From positions 1,458,501 through 1,522,500 of the forward strand of contig NZ_LT629733.1 of NCBI RefSeq assembly GCF_900104785.1: DNA of 64,000 bases. Direction: 5' to 3'. The position numbers and the translations under genes were made by a program. Within the stretch, counting starts at the first letter, position 1. Each line of letters starts with the position of its first letter. The DNA comes from Formosa sp. Hel1_31_208 (lineage in GTDB: Bacteria; Bacteroidota; Bacteroidia; Flavobacteriales; Flavobacteriaceae). Positions 25,919-35,020 of the stretch are shown here, piece after piece. The notes under the pieces were generated by a model. That model was not told the origin of the DNA and searched no databases. It saw only the letters and a program-made list of their open reading frames with translations.

Positions 25919-27973
25919 TTATTGAACAGGCTTTATTTTAGGAAGTTCTACGTAAAATTTGGTTCCAACGTTTAATGTGCTTTCAGCCCAAATTCTACCC
26001 TTATTAAGTTCTACTAACTCTTTACAAATGGTCAGCCCTAAGCCAGTACCTTTTTCGTTCTCGGTACCTCGAGTTGAAAATGTACCGCTTTGGAAAAGTT
26101 TATCAAGATTCTCTCTTGAAATACCAACACCAGTATCTTCAATACAAATGAGGCACTTACCGTCATGATCGCTATTAGATACTGTAATCACATCACCTAC
26201 GCGCGTGAATTTTACGGCATTAGTAATTAAATTTTGAATCACAATTTCTATCATGCTTTTGTCAGCATATACAAAATCTCGGTGTGATTCATCAATCAAT
26301 ACAATGCGTTTTTGCTCGACCTTTTGTTCGACGAGGCTTATTTTATCTTTAAATACATCTTGGATATTAAATAAATCTGGTTTAGGTTCTAAATTTTGCA
26401 TTTGCGACTTAGACCAGTTCAATAAATTAAATAATAATTGTGAGGCACTATCTGCATTTTCACTGAGTTCAGGAACGAGTTCATAAAACTCTTCTCGCGA
26501 TAAACCATCTTCTTTAAGTAAATCGATAAATCCTTTAATAGAAGAAATCGAATCTTTTAGATCATGGGAAACAATTGAAAATAGACGATCTTTCACGTGA
26601 TTGACTTCCTCCAAATGTGATGCTTGTTTGGCAAGCTCTTTATTTTGATACTCGATTTTTAGATTCTTTTCTCGTAGTTCTTTATTGAATTTCAGTGTAT
26701 TTTTTCGTTTTAAATAAATCAATAATAGAATCGTAGAAACAATTAAAAAAGCAGCACCTAGAATATATGATATGGCCTTAAGTCGTTTAAACGTGATTTC
26801 ATTTTCCTTATTTTTTTCTTTAATAGCAATAGAGTTGAAATCATTATTGGTATTTAATGGCTCTACCTTAATGGGTTCTGTAATGACTGGAACAATAGGC
26901 TGATTCTCTTTATCAAGTTCCCGTTTCAGATTAAAATATTTTCCTTGCCAAAAGAATGCATTTCGAAACTTACCGTTGATGGAATCAATTTCTTTATGTA
27001 GTCTGTAATTTTTTAATAATTCAGGTTTATTGTCAATTTTTAATGCAATCGCATAGGCTTCATTAACTTGTAGTTCGGCTAATTTTGTTTTTTTCTGTTG
27101 AAGGTTGAGTTCTCCAATAGCGTTTAGAGCACGTAACACACCATCTTCATTTTTGATGTTTCGGTTGAATTTTAAACCTTCTACTAGATATTCAGCAGCT
27201 TTATCGTAATCTTTAAAACGCAAATATTCTGCACCAATGCGTGGCAAAATTTCACCTTTTAATGTTTGATCCGTATTTGGATTGAGAAGTTTTAAGACTT
27301 TCTCATAGTATTCAATAGCCTTACGGTGTTCTTTGCGTTCCGAATATAACAAGGCAATGTTGCGAGTAGATCTTTTTATTCCAATACTATCTCTTAACTG
27401 TTCTCTAACTTTAAGAGCCTTGATGTTAAATTCAAGTGCTTTATCCACCTGATATGTTTTGTAATAGGCCTCGGCTAGATTATTGTAAGCTGAACTTAAT
27501 TCGGCTTTTAAATTGCGGGATTCGAAGGTTTTTATAGCCGATAAGGAATTTTCTAAACCAACGCTGTAATTACCGCGTTTGATTTCTATTAAACCAATGC
27601 TATTGTTTACTTTAGCAATACCCAGTGTATCGCCTAGTTGACTGTAGTATTTTCGGGATCTATTATAACCATCAATGGCATTGTAATAGTCATCCTTTTG
27701 CGCATAGATTAATGCCTTGTAATAGTTTACATCTGCAATGCCCTTGGTGTGGTTTAAAAATTTTGAAAGTCGTTCGGTTTGGTCAATGTACAATAAAGCT
27801 TTCTTGTAGTTCTTACTCGTGTACAGAGCTTTAACAAGAAGCAATGATGTATCTACCTTTGCAGAATCTTGTTTTTGATAAGCTAATTGTATAGTAAGAC
27901 TGTCGATCTCATTTGTTTGTGCAAAACATAAGAGCGAAGAACAGAAAACAGCTAATGTAATTAACCGCTTCAT
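25919..27973 (-). CDS. TPR-containing sensor histidine kinase
   Basis: A 684-residue membrane kinase. A signal peptide (to about residue 18) leads into a periplasmic array of tetratricopeptide repeats (about 50-340), a membrane span (about 399-421), a coiled coil (about 425-460), then HisKA with phospho-acceptor His470 (SIVSHDLKDS) and an ATPase domain with N box Asn585, G1 DTGVGIS and G2 GTGLGLTI. This layout is typical of Bacteroidota orphan kinases. No response regulator is adjacent, so its partner is elsewhere. Confidence 0.92.
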   Translation of the reverse strand: MKRLITLAVFCSSLLCFAQTNEIDSLTIQLAYQKQDSAKVDTSLLLVKALYTSKNYKKALLYIDQTERLSKFLNHTKGIADVNYYKALIYAQKDDYYNAIDGYNRSRKYYSQLGDTLGIAKVNNSIGLIEIKRGNYSVGLENSLSAIKTFESRNLKAELSSAYNNLAEAYYKTYQVDKALEFNIKALKVREQLRDSIGIKRSTRNIALLYSERKEHRKAIEYYEKVLKLLNPNTDQTLKGEILPRIGAEYLRFKDYDKAAEYLVEGLKFNRNIKNEDGVLRALNAIGELNLQQKKTKLAELQVNEAYAIALKIDNKPELLKNYRLHKEIDSINGKFRNAFFWQGKYFNLKRELDKENQPIVPVITEPIKVEPLNTNNDFNSIAIKEKNKENEITFKRLKAISYILGAAFLIVSTILLLIYLKRKNTLKFNKELREKNLKIEYQNKELAKQASHLEEVNHVKDRLFSIVSHDLKDSISSIKGFIDLLKEDGLSREEFYELVPELSENADSASQLLFNLLNWSKSQMQNLEPKPDLFNIQDVFKDKISLVEQKVEQKRIVLIDESHRDFVYADKSMIEIVIQNLITNAVKFTRVGDVITVSNSDHDGKCLICIEDTGVGISRENLDKLFQSGTFSTRGTENEKGTGLGLTICKELVELNKGRIWAESTLNVGTKFYVELPKIKPVQ

Positions 27974-28436
27974 ACCTTAATGAGAGTATTAGAAATTGCA
28001 GAATTATTTTTACACCAAACAACCTTTTGGTTCAGATAGTTAGAGTGCTGAAATAATAAAGTCAATCTTAATAAGGATTGGTTATTAAGTGTCATCAACG
28101 TTTGGGACTTTGATTAATAGCTTACCAAAAATCACTAAAAAGGTTCTTAAACCCTAATTTTTAGGTTTTAATACCTATAAATTAGTTAAAGTGAATCTCG
28201 AAAAAGAGAAAAATATCGACGAATAGATAAACGGCAAAAAACATAGAGAAATTACACTTTTGTCGACGAAATGCACATTAGTAGTAATTTGCTCTATAAA
28301 TAACTGTTAATTAGTTTTTTATGACTGTAAGTGTTAAAAGTTAATGAGTATCAGATACCACATTCGAATAGGTATTAACGCTCCCAGAACTTCAAATAGA
28401 TGATGTATATTTATGCCTAGCACGAGCTATCTAATT

Positions 28437-28572
28437 TATGGGTAATTAGCAAAACCCCATACACTGATTTTAAGGGCTATTTTTAAGCCTAGCGACCATC
28501 CAATATAAATGGACTTTTAGTACTTCATTTGCAGATGAAAATTAGGATGGCTTTTGATTAATATTACCCATA
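28437..28572. repeat. 136-bp nested inverted repeat (structured RNA or degenerate element candidate)
   Basis: Perfect 10-base terminal arms TATGGGTAAT (28437-28446) and ATTACCCATA (28563-28572) enclose an imperfect continuation (CAAAA against TTTTG). Smaller stems lie inside: GGGCT/AGCCT, TCCA/TGGA, CCATCC (28496-28501) with GGATGG (28545-28550), and TTCAT/ATGAA. The fold suggests a branched RNA. A remnant of a small palindromic mobile element is equally possible. Confidence 0.45.
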
Positions 28573-28648
28573 CAATAGGTTGTGGGATCATTCCAGTTTA
28601 TAATAATCAATTAATAAAAGGCATGAGCGTAAAAAATTAATAAAAAAA

Positions 28649-28656
28649 CTATCTTT
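28649..28656 (+). promoter_or_regulatory. -7 box of argS (TATCTTTG)
   Basis: An exact TAnnTTTG match, 23 bases before the argS ATG. No convincing -33 TTG. Confidence 0.6.
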
Positions 28657-28679
28657 GCTGACCTAAAATTACAAGACTA

Positions 28680-30458
28680 ATGAATCTTCAGGATACCCTA
28701 TCACACAATGTAAAACAGGCCGTAAAATCTGTTTTTAAGGCGGATTTAGAATCGGTAGAATTTCAAGCAACTCGTAAAGAGTTTGCAGGCGATATCACGG
28801 TTGTTGTTTTTCCTATGTTGAGAGTTGTGAAAGGAAATCCTGTTCAAATTGGTGAACAAATTGGAAATTATTTGTTAGCTGAAATGGATGAAGTAAAAGC
28901 CTTTAATGTCGTTAAAGGATTTTTAAATATTGAAATTCATGATAAAGTTTACATTCAATTTTTTAATGGCATAAAAGATCAAGACAAGTTCGGATTTGTA
29001 ACCACCAAACCTAGTGATAAAGCGGTAATGGTTGAGTATTCTTCGCCAAACACGAACAAGCCTTTGCACTTAGGACATGTTAGAAATAATTTGTTGGGAT
29101 ATAGTGTTGCTGAAATCTTAAAAGCATCTGGCAAGAAAGTTTATAAAACTCAAATTATCAATGACAGAGGGATTCATATTTGTAAAAGTATGTTGGCTTG
29201 GAAACGCTTCGGAAATGGAGAAACACCAGATTCAACAGGTCTGAAAGGAGATAAACTTGTTGGAAATTATTACGTGAAATTTGATCAGGAATATAAAAAG
29301 GAAATTCAACAGCTCGTTTCCGAAGGACAAACGGAAGAAGAGGCCAAGAAGCATGCTCCAATTTTATTAGAAGCACAGGAAATGCTCCAAAAATGGGAGG
29401 CAGGTGATCAGGAGGTTGTGACACTTTGGAAGACAATGAACACATGGGTATATGATGGTTTTGATATCACTTATAAAAACTTAGGTGTTGATTTTGATAC
29501 CTTGTATTATGAAAGTGAAACATATTTGCTTGGTAAAGAATTTGTCGCTGAAGGCCTCAAAACAGGTGTGTTTTTAAAAAAAGAAGATGGTTCAGTTTGG
29601 TGTGATCTTACCGATGATGGTCTAGATGAAAAGATTGTGTTACGAAGTGATGGTACTGCCGTATATATGACACAAGATATTGGAACAGCTATTCAACGTG
29701 TAAAAGATTTTCCAGATGTAGGTGGCATGGTTTATACAGTTGGAAATGAACAGGAGTATCACTTTCAAGTCCTCTTTTTAATCATTAAAAAATTAGGATT
29801 TGAATGGGCAGATAACTTGTATCATTTGAGTTACGGTATGGTCGATCTTCCTTCGGGAAAAATGAAGAGTAGAGAGGGGACGGTTGTAGATGCAGATGAT
29901 TTAATTGTAGAGATGGCGCATACGGCTGAAGAGATTTCTAAAGACCTAGGTAAGCTAGACGGTTATACTGAGGATGAAAAGAAAATACTGTATAAAACCA
30001 TTGGTTTAGGTGCCTTAAAATATTTCATTTTAAAAGTAGATCCTAGAAAACGCATCTTGTTTGATCCAAAAGAATCTATTGACTTCCAAGGGAATACAGG
30101 TCCGTTTATACAATATACTTATGCTAGAATACAATCCATTCTTAGAAAGTCGGAAACGGATAATTCTGAAGACATCCATTCTTTTGCCCTACATATCAAA
30201 GAAAAAGAGTTGCTAAAGCAATTAGAATTATTTCCTGAAGTTGTTCAAAATGCAGCCGCACATTACAGTCCAGCATTAATTGCTAACTACACCTATGACC
30301 TGGTAAAGGAGTTTAATTCTTTCTACCAAAATGTATCTATTTTAGGAGCTGATAATGCACAAGAAAAAGTCTTTAGAGTGAAGTTATCTGAAACGGTTGC
30401 TAAAGTAATTAAAAATGCTTTTGGGTTGTTAGGTATAGACGTTCCAGAACGTATGTAA
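28680..30458 (+). CDS. argS: Arginyl-tRNA synthetase
   Basis: 592 residues, full length. The N-terminal tRNA-recognition domain (about 1-90) precedes the class I signature HLGH (130-133). The KMSKS-loop counterpart reads KMKSREG (about 400), and the DALR anticodon-binding domain occupies the C-terminus (about 475-592). The gene converges with the DinB-family gene, stop codons one base apart. Confidence 0.97.
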   Translation: MNLQDTLSHNVKQAVKSVFKADLESVEFQATRKEFAGDITVVVFPMLRVVKGNPVQIGEQIGNYLLAEMDEVKAFNVVKGFLNIEIHDKVYIQFFNGIKDQDKFGFVTTKPSDKAVMVEYSSPNTNKPLHLGHVRNNLLGYSVAEILKASGKKVYKTQIINDRGIHICKSMLAWKRFGNGETPDSTGLKGDKLVGNYYVKFDQEYKKEIQQLVSEGQTEEEAKKHAPILLEAQEMLQKWEAGDQEVVTLWKTMNTWVYDGFDITYKNLGVDFDTLYYESETYLLGKEFVAEGLKTGVFLKKEDGSVWCDLTDDGLDEKIVLRSDGTAVYMTQDIGTAIQRVKDFPDVGGMVYTVGNEQEYHFQVLFLIIKKLGFEWADNLYHLSYGMVDLPSGKMKSREGTVVDADDLIVEMAHTAEEISKDLGKLDGYTEDEKKILYKTIGLGALKYFILKVDPRKRILFDPKESIDFQGNTGPFIQYTYARIQSILRKSETDNSEDIHSFALHIKEKELLKQLELFPEVVQNAAAHYSPALIANYTYDLVKEFNSFYQNVSILGADNAQEKVFRVKLSETVAKVIKNAFGLLGIDVPERM

Positions 30459-30459
30459 T

Positions 30460-31005
30460 TTAGAATTGTCCTTTAAATTTCAAGGCTTGTTTCACATGAG
30501 CCAAATGGTGATTACTATGCCATGCATAAACGCCTATAGTTTCATCTATTCGAAAGCGTTTCCCATGTTCTGGATGAATAAATTCTCTCGAAAGCTGGAC
30601 CTTTGAAATATGCCTAAGCAACTTACCTAATTTTGAATGTAATCCTTTAAGCAATATTAAAGTATCCTTTAAATCATCGTCGTTTCCGTCGATGAGTAAT
30701 GCCCATCGGTCTTCGTAATAGGGTCTTATTGTTGGGGATACTTCAGTGAGCGCCAATTTAAATCGGATGATACTATTCATATGACTGTCAGCACAGTGAT
30801 GCACCACTTGTTTAATAGTCCAGCCTTCAGGACGATACGTCCAGTTGAGTTGCTCAGTTGTTAGGTCGTGCGTGAGGTTTTTAATAGCCTCTGGAAAGGC
30901 TTCAATGTCATCAATCCAAGAATTGATTAACGCCGATGATATCATGGTCGGAGTTTTAAATTCTCCTATTGGGAAACGCAGTTTATAAAGTGCTTCTGTA
31001 GTCAT
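30460..31005 (-). CDS. DinB/YfiT-family protein, probable bacillithiol transferase
   Basis: A 181-residue four-helix protein of the DinB superfamily. The metal-binding histidines expected for this fold are visible: HHCADSH (about 70-76) and HSNHHLAH near residues 162-169. The N-terminal RFPIGEF motif is typical of the YfiT group, which includes bacillithiol S-transferases; Bacteroidota can make bacillithiol. It would conjugate electrophiles for detoxification. The substrate is unknown. It lies 9 bases after the TonB receptor gene on the same strand. Confidence 0.8.
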   Translation of the reverse strand: MTTEALYKLRFPIGEFKTPTMISSALINSWIDDIEAFPEAIKNLTHDLTTEQLNWTYRPEGWTIKQVVHHCADSHMNSIIRFKLALTEVSPTIRPYYEDRWALLIDGNDDDLKDTLILLKGLHSKLGKLLRHISKVQLSREFIHPEHGKRFRIDETIGVYAWHSNHHLAHVKQALKFKGQF

Positions 31006-31014
31006 ATTAGTATT

Positions 31015-33330
31015 TTAAAATTGAACTCTAAAACTTACGTTGGGCGTAATCCCTAAAGACAAGTTTTCGATGGTAAGGATATCACCATTATTATCTTCAA
31101 TATAATACGTATTGATGATGTTTTTTCTATCGAAAAGATTCCAAATGGAAACACCAATTGATGCATTTACTTTAGACGTGAATTTCAAGTTATAAGTCGT
31201 TGAGATATCCGTTCTAAAGTAGTCACTAATACGTAAGCTATTAGGGGATTCATATTCAACTACGCCATTGCCTGTATTTTGTAATTCAAGCGGTAAGGTT
31301 TGTGGTCGGCCTGAATGCCAATTCATACCGAATGCTATTTTTAAATTATTGATAGAGTAAGTGCTTGCGAAGGTTGCGGCATGTCGAATATCAAGATTAT
31401 TAGGAAAACTGTTCCCTTCATTAAGTTCCTCAAAAGTGTAATCGTTTTTACTGTAAGTGTAACTCAACCATGTACTGAACGAATCAAATTGTTTATTGAT
31501 TAAGAAATCAATTCCTCGTACTTGGTATTTTCCAATAGCACCAGCAAACTGAAATTGATTTTGAAACCCCTGACTTCTTGAAGTAATACCTTCAACATCT
31601 TTAATGTAGGCCTCTGCACTAATTAGAAGTTTGTTTTTGTTATAATGAATGCCCAATGCGCCTTGAACACTTTTAATAATTGGGACATCATCATTGTTCG
31701 ACAATATCCATCGTCGTTTTTCAATGCCTAAGAAGTCATTTTGAAGATCAATAACCTGTGATGAGGTTTGACTTTTTAATTCGGCTAAAAACTCCAATCT
31801 AAAATCATTATTTAGTTTATGACTTACTGAAAGTCGCGGTTCTGTAAAAAACTCAGAAAATTTTTCGATGTAATTCGTCCGTAAACCAATTCTTGCATAG
31901 GTATTTTTATTTGCTGAGGTAAATTCGGCCTCACCATATATGGAGTGTGTTCTCACCACTTCTTTAACAAAACTTTCGAAATTCGGATTGTCAAAATCTT
32001 CAGAATTACTAATAATCACCTCGCTAAATTGATACCCTCCATGCAGCTTTAAGTTATCATCAATGTGATTAGTGGCATTAATTTTTATACCAAAATCATC
32101 TACCTGATTATCTTGATTCAAGCGTTGGTTATTAATGATATCATAGTTAGTAGCATTTAAATCGTAGCTGGTATAATATACCTGTGCCGTTGTAGTGAGT
32201 TTGCTATTCCAATATTTTAAATATTCTAAGCCTGTAGCAAAGTTAGATTGTACTAGGGAGTTTTGCAGCGGGCTTTCACTAGCATCATTTGACAGTTGGT
32301 CGTAGGTGAGATTATTATTAATGGTTGAAAAATTAAATCGAAATTGATCTTGATTAGTGACATCATAAAGAAATTTAGTCGCAATGTCATAGAAATAAAA
32401 GCGTTCATTATTTGAGATGACATCTGGATTGATTTGAGACGCATTTGAAAAATCACTATCCTGAAATACACGCTGTAAATATTGATCATAGGTTGGCGTA
32501 AAAATAAAGTCGGTAACAGACCGTCTAGCGCTTAGTTGAATTTCGACTTTTTCATTTAAAGGCACTTTTGCGAACGCATCGGCATGTATCAAATTAAATC
32601 CAGCACCAGCTTTAAATTCCTGATCGAGACTATTAGACTGTTGCATGTCGATGACACTGGAAACACCATCACCAAATTTAACACTAGTACCATTTTTAGA
32701 TACATTTACCTCTTTTGTGAGGTACGGATTAAATGCAGATACCAGTCCGAAGAAATGTCCAGATTGATACATTTTAATACCATCCCACAGAATTAAATTT
32801 TGATCATGAGTCCCACCGCGTACATTGATGTTAGAGACACGCTCATCAACACTCAATATGCCAGGTAATGCTTGAATACTTTGCAGTATATCGGGTTCTA
32901 TCAAACCTGGCAAAATACCAAAATCTTGTGTTTTTAAATTGATTTTTCCATCACTCTTTTTAGATATCCCTTTGGTAAGGTAATTAGTGATGATTACTTC
33001 CTCTAATTTTTGAGTAATGAAATAGCTAAACGGATTGATACGCTTAGAGATGACAATATTAGAACTATCCAGAATAATGAAATCCAAATTGGTATTGGTT
33101 TTCAATTCACTTAGAGCTTCCTCTAAACTGAGTTCTTTTTCAGGAAGTGTTGATAGTTTATCTGCAATAGTTAGGTCTAAATAGGTGAAATTAATGCGGT
33201 ATCTAGCCTCTAATACGGTTAGAATTTCAGCAAGTGGACGTCGGTCTTTGAACTTGTTTTGGGCGAAACCAATGCCAGAATTCAAAAAGAATAGGATGAT
33301 AAAAAGATAGATTACACCTTTTTTACTCAC
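31015..33330 (-). CDS. TonB-dependent receptor with N-terminal STN signalling domain
   Basis: A 771-residue outer-membrane receptor. The signal peptide ends near GIGFAQ (24), the STN/secretin-like domain spans about 35-105 (ILTVLEARYRINFTYLD region), and then come the plug (about 125-240, NINVRGG) and barrel to the end (VSFRVQF). Translation starts at GTG (33330), which overlaps the end of the FecR gene by 8 bases; no ATG would retain the signal peptide. With the FecR and ECF sigma genes it forms a cell-surface signalling system. No SusD is present, so a siderophore or metal complex is a likely ligand. Confidence 0.9.
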   Translation of the reverse strand: MSKKGVIYLFIILFFLNSGIGFAQNKFKDRRPLAEILTVLEARYRINFTYLDLTIADKLSTLPEKELSLEEALSELKTNTNLDFIILDSSNIVISKRINPFSYFITQKLEEVIITNYLTKGISKKSDGKINLKTQDFGILPGLIEPDILQSIQALPGILSVDERVSNINVRGGTHDQNLILWDGIKMYQSGHFFGLVSAFNPYLTKEVNVSKNGTSVKFGDGVSSVIDMQQSNSLDQEFKAGAGFNLIHADAFAKVPLNEKVEIQLSARRSVTDFIFTPTYDQYLQRVFQDSDFSNASQINPDVISNNERFYFYDIATKFLYDVTNQDQFRFNFSTINNNLTYDQLSNDASESPLQNSLVQSNFATGLEYLKYWNSKLTTTAQVYYTSYDLNATNYDIINNQRLNQDNQVDDFGIKINATNHIDDNLKLHGGYQFSEVIISNSEDFDNPNFESFVKEVVRTHSIYGEAEFTSANKNTYARIGLRTNYIEKFSEFFTEPRLSVSHKLNNDFRLEFLAELKSQTSSQVIDLQNDFLGIEKRRWILSNNDDVPIIKSVQGALGIHYNKNKLLISAEAYIKDVEGITSRSQGFQNQFQFAGAIGKYQVRGIDFLINKQFDSFSTWLSYTYSKNDYTFEELNEGNSFPNNLDIRHAATFASTYSINNLKIAFGMNWHSGRPQTLPLELQNTGNGVVEYESPNSLRISDYFRTDISTTYNLKFTSKVNASIGVSIWNLFDRKNIINTYYIEDNNGDILTIENLSLGITPNVSFRVQF

Positions 33331-34219
33331 GTTTTAATGTAATGATATTGTCCAATTTACTATACTTTAATTGTAATGGTAAAGTAATGGATTTTAAGGC
33401 AATTTCAATATCATTATGCGTAAAACTTCCTGTAAATTTTTGAGAACCATTTAAGTTGTCAAATTCAATAGACACGTTATATTGTCTTTCAAATTCAGCA
33501 ACAACTTCCCGGTAAGGAATACTTTTAAATATACTGGTGTGATTTAACCATGATGGATTGGCTAGGTTTTCTTTTTCGGTAGCAATATATTTCCCATCAA
33601 TAATTAAAAAACGTTCTCCAGGAAGGAGTGCGCCTGATTTTGAACTGGTCTCAACACCAACTTTTCCTTCATAGCAAGTGACTTCAAAATAGTCTTTTCG
33701 TTGTTTAACGTTAAACTGAGTTCCCATTACGGTTACGGTGCCTAACGTCGTCTGTACATCAAATTTTTGACCTTTGGCAACTTTAAAGAAAGCTTCGCCA
33801 TCCAATGTCACACTTCGGTCATTATCCCAACGCGATGCATTAAACGTAATGGCAGATAGTGCATTTAATTGTACTTCTGATGTATCAGGCAGTAAAATTG
33901 TCTCTTGCTGCGCGGCTAAAGTATTGGCAGTTGTATCTAACGTTGTGGTATAAAAATAAATACCAAAGCAGATTACTAATACCGCAGCGATTTTAGACAG
34001 AATAGGTATAAAGCGGTTTGTTGATTTCTTTTTTGAGCGAATTGTATCCCATATCGATTCCATAGTTTGATCCGTTTCGAAGGTGTTGGCCTTGAAGCTT
34101 TGAAGCTGTTCATCTAAATCCATAAGATCTTTATAGTCGTCAAGTTGCTTGAAAGCTTCAAGCTCTTGCGGATTTAAATCATGGTTTAACCATTTTTTTA
34201 TGAGGTCTTCTCGGTTCAT
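33323..34219 (-). CDS. FecR-family anti-sigma factor
   Basis: 298 residues from the ATG at 34219 (an upstream TTG is less likely). The cytoplasmic N-terminal part (about 1-70) would bind the sigma factor, a single membrane span lies at about 72-92, and the periplasmic FecR domain (about 105-210, with the GTQFNVKQ block) and a DUF4974-type C-terminal domain follow. It transmits the signal from the STN domain of the receptor encoded next to the ECF sigma factor encoded before it. Confidence 0.92.
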   Translation of the reverse strand: MNREDLIKKWLNHDLNPQELEAFKQLDDYKDLMDLDEQLQSFKANTFETDQTMESIWDTIRSKKKSTNRFIPILSKIAAVLVICFGIYFYTTTLDTTANTLAAQQETILLPDTSEVQLNALSAITFNASRWDNDRSVTLDGEAFFKVAKGQKFDVQTTLGTVTVMGTQFNVKQRKDYFEVTCYEGKVGVETSSKSGALLPGERFLIIDGKYIATEKENLANPSWLNHTSIFKSIPYREVVAEFERQYNVSIEFDNLNGSQKFTGSFTHNDIEIALKSITLPLQLKYSKLDNIITLKRE

Positions 34220-34267
34220 AATATACAATTCAATAATATAACAGTTAAGAATTAAAAAATCCTACCC

Positions 34268-34783
34268 TTATAATTCGTCAATATCTTCTCTTAATTTTTT
34301 TAGCGCTCCATATATGCGTTTTTCTACCGCTTTTGTTGAAATGTCTAAAAGTTGTGCGATCTCCTTAAAGCGCTTGCCTTCAGCGCGATTCATTAAGAAT
34401 GCAACCCGTTGTGCTTCAGTTAAATTAGCAATAGCGGTCTCTAATTTTTCTTTGTATTGTTTTTCCTGAAGTAAAAATTCAGGATCTATATGTGTACTGT
34501 GTTTTGGTTTTGTTTGTCGATGCCGTAAAACGACTTTTTGATGCGCAAATTCATTCAACATTAAATTATTAGCTGTAGTGAATAAAAAACTTTTGGCCTT
34601 GTCTTGTGGGATTTTTGCACAGTTTTCCCAGAGCTTAACAAATGCTTCTTGCATTTTGTCCTGCGGATTTAGCTGACTGCCAAATTTATAATATAGAAAA
34701 TTATGAAGATCTTTAGAATACTTTCTAAAAATAGATGAGAACAACCGCTCTTCGCAAATATTAGCCTTTAAAGGTTTTGACAT
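34268..34783 (-). CDS. ECF-family RNA polymerase sigma factor
   Basis: A 171-residue sigma factor with sigma-70 region 2 (about 20-85, NFLYYKFG and DKMQEAFVKLWENC) and region 4 (about 110-165, LTEAQRVAFLMNRAEGKRFKEIA followed by a helix-turn-helix). It heads the sigma/FecR/receptor operon and probably activates its own operon when the receptor binds ligand. Confidence 0.93.
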   Translation of the reverse strand: MSKPLKANICEERLFSSIFRKYSKDLHNFLYYKFGSQLNPQDKMQEAFVKLWENCAKIPQDKAKSFLFTTANNLMLNEFAHQKVVLRHRQTKPKHSTHIDPEFLLQEKQYKEKLETAIANLTEAQRVAFLMNRAEGKRFKEIAQLLDISTKAVEKRIYGALKKLREDIDEL

Positions 34784-34908
34784 GATAGTTTGATTGCGCC
34801 TAAGTTAAAAAAAAATTATGGTAGGGATTTTATAATCTCAGTTGTTATATATAAAATGAATACGATAGTTAAGTAAGCTTAACCGTTAGTTTTAGTTTTT
34901 AGTTGGTT

Positions 34909-34942
34909 AAAAAGGATTGTTGGTCATAGCAATCCTTTTTTT
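34909..34942 (+). terminator. Orphan terminator-like hairpin in divergent region upstream of ffh
   Basis: AAAAAGGATTG and CAATCCTTTTTTT pair around a 10-base loop, with the T-run on the plus strand. No plus-strand gene precedes it, and the -7 box of ffh lies downstream, so it could end a small plus-strand RNA from the 34784-34908 interval. Confidence 0.6.
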
Positions 34943-34989
34943 ATATTTAGATTTATCTCACTTCGCTTTATAAATACACCACAAATCAT

Positions 34990-34997
34990 TAAATTTG
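34990..34997 (+). promoter_or_regulatory. -7 box of ffh (TAAATTTG)
   Basis: An exact TAnnTTTG match, 23 bases before the ffh ATG and downstream of the orphan hairpin. Confidence 0.6.
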
Positions 34998-35020
34998 TCG
35001 CTTTAAAATTCTAAAAGAAT

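Larger units (their letters stand above)
27974..28679. other. 706-bp intergenic region between kinase and argS
   Basis: No open frame of plausible coding character is seen on either strand. Near the kinase start is a small hairpin (AACCTTTTGGTT, near 28020). Most notable is a nested inverted repeat at 28437-28572. The argS -7 box TATCTTTG lies at 28649-28656. A GCCTAGC motif occurs twice in similar T-rich contexts, once before and once inside the inverted repeat. The rest looks featureless. Confidence 0.6.

Noticed and set aside
27974..28679. An attC site or insertion-sequence remnant in the argS upstream gap
   Set aside because: No core-site pair, transposase fragment or target duplication could be identified.
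34784..34942. SRP (4.5S) RNA gene next to ffh
   Set aside because: The conserved loop sequences and a long stem are not seen; only an orphan terminator is supported.
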